The translations under genes and the position numbers were made by a program. Shown piece after piece: positions 7,225 through 12,612 of a stretch of DNA of 12,612 bases. The stretch is taken from NCBI GenBank assembly GCA_027579435.1, contig JANBPK010001745.1:1-12612 (forward strand), in the 5' to 3' direction. This stretch comes from Candolleomyces eurysporus. Lineage: Eukaryota; Basidiomycota; Agaricomycetes; Agaricales; Psathyrellaceae. Position 1 is the first letter of the stretch; each line of letters starts with the position of its first letter. The notes under the pieces are model-generated. The model was not told where the DNA came from and searched no databases. It worked only from the letters and a program-made list of their open reading frames with translations.

Positions 7225-9389
7225 TTAGTGTACATTCAGTAACTTCCAGTTGATTGATTCCTCTGCGCGTTCTCGCCCACCAGCTTCTTCAAACGTCAGA
7301 TTTTGTCGTAAGGGTGCGCTACGACCTGCTTTCTCCCATTTCTCGTGATACTTTTTGATAACTGCGAGTTCATCTGTTTCGTTGCCGCTGGCCTGTAAAA
7401 CGGGGATGCTCGTCACCATTCGTTCCTGAGCATTAAAGTGGTCCTTCATAGCTACCTGCTGGGTCTCGATGTAGCGGGCGAGAACCCTCGCCCAGCTCCG
7501 GACAGCCTCGCGCTTGAGTAAATGTCGTCCCCACACGTCTACCCATCTATCCACTTTCTCCAGTCTGTCCAATGGTGCCATCCCATCATCAAGGAATATC
7601 GGATGCGAAGTGGGGAACGGCCACATCGCTGGCGGAAATGACCCCAGTAGGCGACAGGCGGTGTCGACCGCTGGGTCTTCCAAATCTGGAAAAGGTTATC
7701 TGGGTTGTTGAAAGCTTGAAGGGTAAAGAGCTCACCGGTCTCTTCTATGTGCTCCAGGCAGAGAAAAGAAATATGGAGGTCCGCACGGTTTTCGGGTACG
7801 AATAGGTCTTTGGAGCGGCTTTCATTGTTGAGAAAGTCCAGAAAGGACCGGTGATAAAAGTGAAGCTTGAGATGGTTTGACCCGTTCGTGAAAGGAACAG
7901 TGGTGACCAGCGAGTGCAGATCCCACAGGAGCCTCTCATGGGCGTTTTCTTCCAAACCCAACAGATTGTCGAGTTCTTGTAGATTCGCCTCCCAAGCCCA
8001 ACGTACATGATGCATGAGCTGATACACCCTAATGAGCAGGAGGTAATCGTTTCCGTCGCCATTCGATGCTTCGTATTCTTCCTTCGCACGGGATAAAATC
8101 CTGGTGTACAGGTGGTCGAGCGCGGCAAAGGGTTTCATGCCTCGATTCTTGGGCGTCCAGGTCAAGACAATTTGAAGCCTATCCGCAGGTGAACTTCGTA
8201 TATCCGATACGAATTTAATGACCGTCGCGGCGTAGATGAATTGGCCCGACGCAGCCACACACAAGGCTTGGATATCTTCTTCCGAAGGCCACTTGGGGGA
8301 CCGTGCTCGTGGATCAGAGCTTTTCCTCCCAATCTCCCGAAGTTGTTTCCACAACACGCGCTTTATGTCGTCAAACGCGTCGTATTTGTCGCTTAGTTGA
8401 ATATGATACGCAACTCGGTGGAGACAACCAGCCTCTTCCATCGCTCTGCGGATGGGCCACTCCGGCCTGCTGGCGATGAATATGCGGAAAGGCATGTTCT
8501 TGTTTTTGATGAGGCATTCACTGATGGTGGACAACACCTCTGCCTGTCGCTTTTCATCGGTGCACTCGTCTAGTCCATCGATTAACATAGCGTATGGGAA
8601 GCCGGACAGCTCGCTGTTGCGCCGCATGTGTTCGAACGGGGTGACGATGAGGTTGTCCATCTGAGTCTTCATTGACTTCGAAAAAATAAGGGGATCTTTA
8701 GCCACCGCTGCACCCATTTCCTCCCGCAACTCGACGTGATCCGAACCGAGTTGGTACGCCATCGTGGCAATTAGAGCTGACGCGGTGTTGCGGGTAGGGT
8801 CCGTGGAGGAGAAAAAGAAAGCGGTCCCCAGAATGCCCTTTGCTGCGCAGCGCTCAGAGATGGTTTGCTGCAACGCTGACTTCCCAGAGCCCGCAGCACC
8901 CGTCATGCACAGCAAGCGTTGAGGAGACTCGCAATCCTGGATCCAGTCCATGATTTCCTCGATCGCCCCGACGCGTGTGTCTTCGTCACATTTTGGAGGA
9001 TCAAAACGGTGTGCAGAATTGTAGAGCGCATTTGGCGCGGCGGCATTTACCAGCAGTTCCCATCCATCCTTTGGGTCGACGGGGCCTACGGGCACCATCA
9101 TCATGATTTGTTTCGATAAACCTCTCCTTGAAGATAATTATCCAAACTCACCTGCGGCAGCCTTTAACATGGACTCGAACTGTTGGTACGAGTCGGACTG
9201 GGACGCATTGACCTGTAGATTCTGCACCACAAATTTACTTGCATTCGAAAATAGTGCTGGGGCTGCGTTCGTCGTAACATTTATAGAGCCTACGTCGTTT
9301 GGTGTGTTGCCGATCGGGTCGACACTCTGTTTCTTGGACCATGGCCACCAAGAAAGACTCGGAGGCTTGGAGCTCTTTGTAGGTGCCAT
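7225..9389 (-). CDS. NACHT-domain P-loop NTPase (NLR-like), NACHT-B
   Basis: This paralogue of NACHT-A lies on the opposite strand. Exons in transcription order are 9389-9152, 9085-7736, 7685-7456 and 7392-7225 (stop TAA), giving 661 residues. Introns of 66, 50 and 63 nt have GTGAGT, GTGAGC and GTAGCT donors and TAG/CAG acceptors. The N-terminus is basic with a WWPWSKK motif (14-20), then the conserved patch INVTTNAAPALF and KFVVQNLQV (36-60). NACHT follows: RFDPPKCDEDTR (about 106-117), Walker A GAAGSGKS (142-149), Walker B AMLIDGLDE (245-253) and IASRPEW. The C-terminal region carries DRLEKVDRW, a helical segment and KKYHEKW, matching the paralogues, then a charged tail. No sensor repeats are seen. 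All key nucleotide-binding residues are intact, so it is likely a working gene. ATG 9389 is preferred because it gives the same MAP/MPP-type start as NACHT-C; an upstream in-frame ATG at 9455 would add 22 residues. Confidence 0.9.
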
Positions 9390-9968
9390 GTTGGCTGACT
9401 CGATTAGGGAAGAAAGAGATGAGCATTCGCCGTAAACCCTGGCAATGGTTAGCATCCGTGAGAGTATTCGTGGGATCTTCTAACCCGATCGGACCATACA
9501 GGCCTCAGTCGGACCATCAGGAACTCTTGTATAGCTCTCTACGGATTATTTGGGTTCTGTCCGCTAGCGGTTGCACTTGCAGAGTCGGAGGCCTGATTTA
9601 TAATAGGTGCTTGAGGCTTCAGCGAAGACGGTCTCAAGATCTCACGGTTTCGGGGGGCTCAAAAAGAACCCTCCCTGCGTAGGTGTAAGCGGTGCATTAG
9701 GATTTTGGGAGAAGTTTCGTGCGCTGTTGCTCGAGGGCGGAGAGGCCAAATATGTGGCTAATCAGGGGGGGAGGGACTGGGGTGGACGGTTTGTTGGAGG
9801 AGGACTTTCAACGTTGTTGGTTTGTTGGACGGTGTTGCTGTCACCAGTTTTAGGAAATATATTTATTTGCCCATGGGGACCCATTCAACGAGTTGTTACC
9901 TCCGTCAACTACCAAACCTGCTCGTGTAAACCCTTGATTCACTCCCGTCTATCGTCCACAGTATCCTG
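9390..9968. other. Intergenic region: NACHT-B promoter side and NACHT-C 3' flank
   Basis: About 580 nt lie between NACHT-C (stop at 9969) and the NACHT-B start, both on the minus strand. The half next to NACHT-B (9500-9610) shares patches with sequence upstream of NACHT-C, so the duplication included regulatory DNA. The rest is G/T-rich on the plus strand with open frames that I take as non-coding. Confidence 0.6.
9597..9605 (-). promoter_or_regulatory. Candidate TATA element of NACHT-B
   Basis: The minus strand reads TATTATAAA about 210 nt before the NACHT-B ATG. The aligned sequence upstream of NACHT-C (12578-12593) lacks the TATAAA core and reads TGTAATC. No transcription start is known, so this is a motif call only. 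Confidence 0.35.
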
Positions 9969-12121
9969 TCAATCGTCTTCCACATAAGTGCTCGGAGGTT
10001 GCAGAGACACATCATTAAGCGTTTTCTCCCATTTTTCATGATATCTCTGGATCGCCGCGAATTCTTCTGTTTCACTGTTCCTGGCCTAGAAAATAAGTAA
10101 GCTTATCATCATTCACTGTTGCAATAAAAATAGCGTGCTTACCTCCCGCTTTCTAATGTATCGGGCGAGAATCCGTACCCAGCTCAGGACGGCCCCGCGT
10201 TCAATAGAATGGGGTGCGAATACGTCTATCCATCTGTCCACCTTCTCCAGTCGATCAATTGGCGACATTCCACCTTCAAGAAATATTGGGTGCAAAGAGG
10301 GCGCTGGCCAAAGTTCTTTGTTGATGAATGATGACAACAGAGAACAAGGGAGATTGGTCGCTGAGTCTCCTAGATCTGCAAACGAGTGATTCAGATTGAA
10401 AGGCTTCGCAAGTATCGGAGATGTGCAAAACTCACCTTCTTCAATATACCTCAGAGAAAGCGTAGCAACGTATCGATCTGCGCGACCTTCTGGTACAAAC
10501 AGATCCATGGAGCGCCTTTCTTTGTCTAAGAAGTCGTGAAAGGACTTGTGATAAAAGTGAAGTCGCAATAGATGACGCCTTGGCGTAACAGTGGTGATAA
10601 GCGAGCGCAAATCCCATAGAAGCCTCTCGTGCGCGTTGGCCGCTAAGTCCAAGAATTCAGCGAGTTCGCTGAGTTCTGGGCAAGTACCCCAGCGCCCTCT
10701 GTGCATCAATTGATACACCCTAATGAGCAGGAGGAAATCGTGACCGTCTGTGTTTGATGCTTCGTATTCTTCCTTCGCACGGGATAGAATGTTGGTGTAC
10801 AGGTAGTCGAGTGAGGCGAAAGGTTTCGCGCGTTGGTCCTTGTCGGGTGTCCAGGTCAACACAATTTGAAGGCGATCCACGGGTGAACTTCGTATATCCG
10901 ATACGAATTTAATGACTGTCGCGGCGTAGATGAACTGGCCCGACGCGGCCTTACACACCGCTTCTATGATTTCTTTCGAAGGCCACTCGGGGGACCTCGC
11001 TCGTGGGTCAGAGCTTTTCCTCCCAATCTCCCGAAGCCGCCTCCATAACACACGCTCGATGTCGGAAAACGCGTTGTAGTCGTCGCTCAATCGAATGTGA
11101 TACGCAACTTGGTGGAGATAACCAGCTTGTTCCAGCGCGCTACGGATGGCCCACTCTGGCCTACTGGCGATGAATATGCGGAAAGGCATGTTCTCGTTCT
11201 TGATGAGGCATTCATGGATGGTGGACAACACCTCCGCCTGTCGCTGTTCATCGGTGCACTCGTCGAGGCCATCGATCAATATGGCGTTTCGGAGCTGAGC
11301 GGACAGCTCTAATCCTTTGCCGTTGCACCGCAAATAGTCGAAAGGAGCCACAATAAGTGTCTCCATCTGAGTCTTCAGCGATTTCGTGAAGATGAGTGGA
11401 TCCTTGGCCACAGCCGTCCCCATCTCCCGCCGCAATTCGACACTTCCCAAGCCAAGCTGATACGCCATCGTTGCGATCAATGCTGAAGCGGTGTTTCGAG
11501 TTGGGTCTGTGGAGGAGAAAAAGAACGTGGATCCTAGGATGTCCTTTTTTTGAGCAGAGCTCGGAGATGGTTTGCTGCAATGCTGACTTCCCAGCGCCCG
11601 CAGCGCCAGTCATGCATAGTAATCGCTGAGGGGACTCGCAATCCTGGATCCAGTCCATGATTTCCCCGGTCACCTCGATACGCGTGTCCTCGTCGCATTT
11701 TGGGGGATCGAAACGGTTTGTCGAGTTGTACAGCGCGTTTGGAGCAGTTGCGGCCAACAGGAGCTTCCATCCAGCCTCTGGGTCAACTTGTATGACTATA
11801 TTCATCATCGAATTCGGATTTCATCAGATGAAGCCGTTCCTGGAGAGTAGATCCCCCTGAAACTTGAAACGCACCCGAGTCACTAGCACTCTTAGACGCA
11901 CAGTCGTGCTGCTGGGCCGCATCGACATGTAAGTTCTGCACCACAAATTTTCTCGCATTCGGAAACAGTGTCGGGGCTGCGTTTGTCGTGACATTGATGG
12001 CGCCTATATTGTCGGGCCTAGGTGTGTCGACGATGTGATGTTTCTTGGACCATGGCCATCGAGAACTTAAAGGCGTAGGCTTGTAGGACAGCGATATTGA
12101 CCTTTTGGCCCTGGGAGGCAT
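9969..12121 (-). CDS. NACHT-domain P-loop NTPase (NLR-like), NACHT-C, one-base frameshift
   Basis: Tandem duplicate of NACHT-B. Exons in transcription order are 12121-11875, 11795-10436, 10375-10143 and 10085-9969 (stop TGA). Introns of 79, 60 and 57 nt sit at positions equal to those of NACHT-B; an alternative first donor would end exon 1 at 11902. The N-terminus has RWPWSKK (21-27) and the shared patch INVTTNAAP...KFVVQNLHV (42-66). Walker A GAAGAGKS (about 146-153), AILIDGLDE and IASRPEW are intact, and the C-terminus ends with QRYHEKW and a short tail. The reading frame is broken just after Walker A (TISELC): a run of seven A on the coding strand (T at 11545-11551) is one base longer than the frame needs. 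The exon total is 1957 nt, one over a multiple of three, and both sides match NACHT-B closely. It is either a base-call error in a homopolymer or a young pseudogene. Without the extra base the product would have 651 residues. Confidence 0.87.
11545..11551 (-). other. Homopolymer frameshift site in NACHT-C
   Basis: Seven T on the plus strand (A7 in the coding sense). NACHT-B has the non-homopolymeric GCAGCAAAGG at this place and stays in frame. Six A would keep NACHT-C in frame and restore the conserved FFFSSTDPTRN stretch. Confidence 0.85.
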
Positions 12122-12612
12122 GTTGGCTGACGGCCAGGGTCAAGATGTTGACGAGGAAGAAAGCTGTGAATTGCTGTTGACGTGTTGGCACTTCCTTTTG
12201 TTGGGGTTGACGCAACCTGGTCTCCGTTGCTGACCTAACGACAACAGACTCCATGATAGTAGTCGATCTATTGCAAGTACATGGAGGACACAACCCGGCC
12301 CTCTTAAATTCCACTCTCCAATCAGAACTCAATCTCATTTCTTCTCCGGAGGCTCACCGAGAGCCGCTCGATCGTACTACTCAACAATTTTGTATTATTA
12401 TTCGGCTATAGACCTCAGTCAGAACTACAAGACTCAAGTTCTCAACGCAAATGACCAACTCTTTTCCAGTTGGTCTGTCGGCACTACTAATCTAACTATC
12501 AAGAAGGCATCCGACTATCATATGCTACATAGATCTCTACGCATTGTTTTGGTTCTGCGGAGCTGGAGGGGGTCAGGGGTCTGATTACAGGTGACTGGCG
12601 AGGCCCTGGCGA
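12122..12612. other. Upstream region of NACHT-C
   Basis: About 490 nt to the window edge without a supported gene. The part at 12411-12440 and 12525-12593 resembles 9501-9530 and 9528-9609 upstream of NACHT-B. The part next to the ATG (12122-12400) has no visible counterpart there, so the two promoters differ in length by roughly 250 nt. No RNA gene or transposon was recognised. Confidence 0.5.

Larger units (their letters stand above)
7736..11795 (-). repeat. Tandem duplication: NACHT-B and NACHT-C
   Basis: The two minus-strand genes share order, intron positions and long stretches of nucleotide identity in their main exons (9085-7736 and 11795-10436). Identical runs include 35 nt at 8188-8222 versus 10882-10916 and 31 nt at 8065-8095 versus 10756-10786, separated by clearly diverged stretches. 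Similarity extends to the N-terminal exons and to parts of the upstream DNA. Confidence 0.85.

Noticed and set aside
9607..9987. 126-codon plus-strand open frame
   Set aside because: It overlaps the antisense end of NACHT-C and G/T-rich intergenic DNA, with no conserved motif or splice context.
11248..11500. Alternative protein ending of NACHT-C in the unspliced, unshifted frame
   Set aside because: Downstream of the A7 run this frame no longer matches the paralogues, while the other frame does; it is a product of the frameshift.
3992..12121. Search for WD40, ankyrin or TPR repeats, CRISPR, tRNA or transposase
   Set aside because: By eye I found no periodic repeats in the NACHT C-termini, no direct repeat array, no tRNA-like cloverleaf and no mobile-element gene. 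A profile search could still find weak domains.

Overview
The window reads as nuclear DNA of a filamentous fungus, most likely an Agaricomycete basidiomycete. Protein-coding genes are broken by short GT-AG introns (about 50-90 nt, one of 475 nt). Spliced products match eukaryotic families, and large NACHT-ATPase families like the one here are typical of mushroom-forming fungi. There is no sign of bacterial operons, rRNA, tRNA, CRISPR or transposon genes. A single ambiguous base and a homopolymer frameshift suggest a draft assembly.

Layout: (1) 1-2223, plus strand: the 3' part of a carnitine O-acetyltransferase gene, running off the left edge and ending in the peroxisomal signal SKL. (2) 2754-3737, plus: a complete six-exon gene for an EBP-type (EXPERA/emopamil-binding) Delta8-Delta7 sterol isomerase, probably with a 5'-UTR intron. 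(3) 3992-6505, plus: a NACHT P-loop NTPase (call it NACHT-A), followed by a possible second copy of its last exon. (4) 9389-7225, minus: a second NACHT gene (NACHT-B). (5) 12121-9969, minus: a third (NACHT-C), a tandem duplicate of NACHT-B that carries a one-base frameshift in an A7 homopolymer. Upstream sequence of B and C is also partly shared.

The left part is conserved metabolism: acetyl transfer to carnitine, and sterol biosynthesis. The right 8.7 kb is a small accessory cluster of STAND/NLR-like ATPases. Each has the same plan: a short basic N-terminus, a conserved hydrophobic N-terminal patch, an intron, a NACHT domain with intact Walker A and B motifs, and a C-terminal helical region ending in a conserved KYHxKW-type motif. 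None shows WD40, ankyrin or TPR repeats. By analogy with fungal NLRs they may act in non-self recognition or programmed cell death, but that is inference. The least explained features are the N-terminal patch, the in-frame ATGs inside the intron just before NACHT in all three genes, patchy B/C identity suggesting gene conversion, and the duplicated tail exon of NACHT-A.
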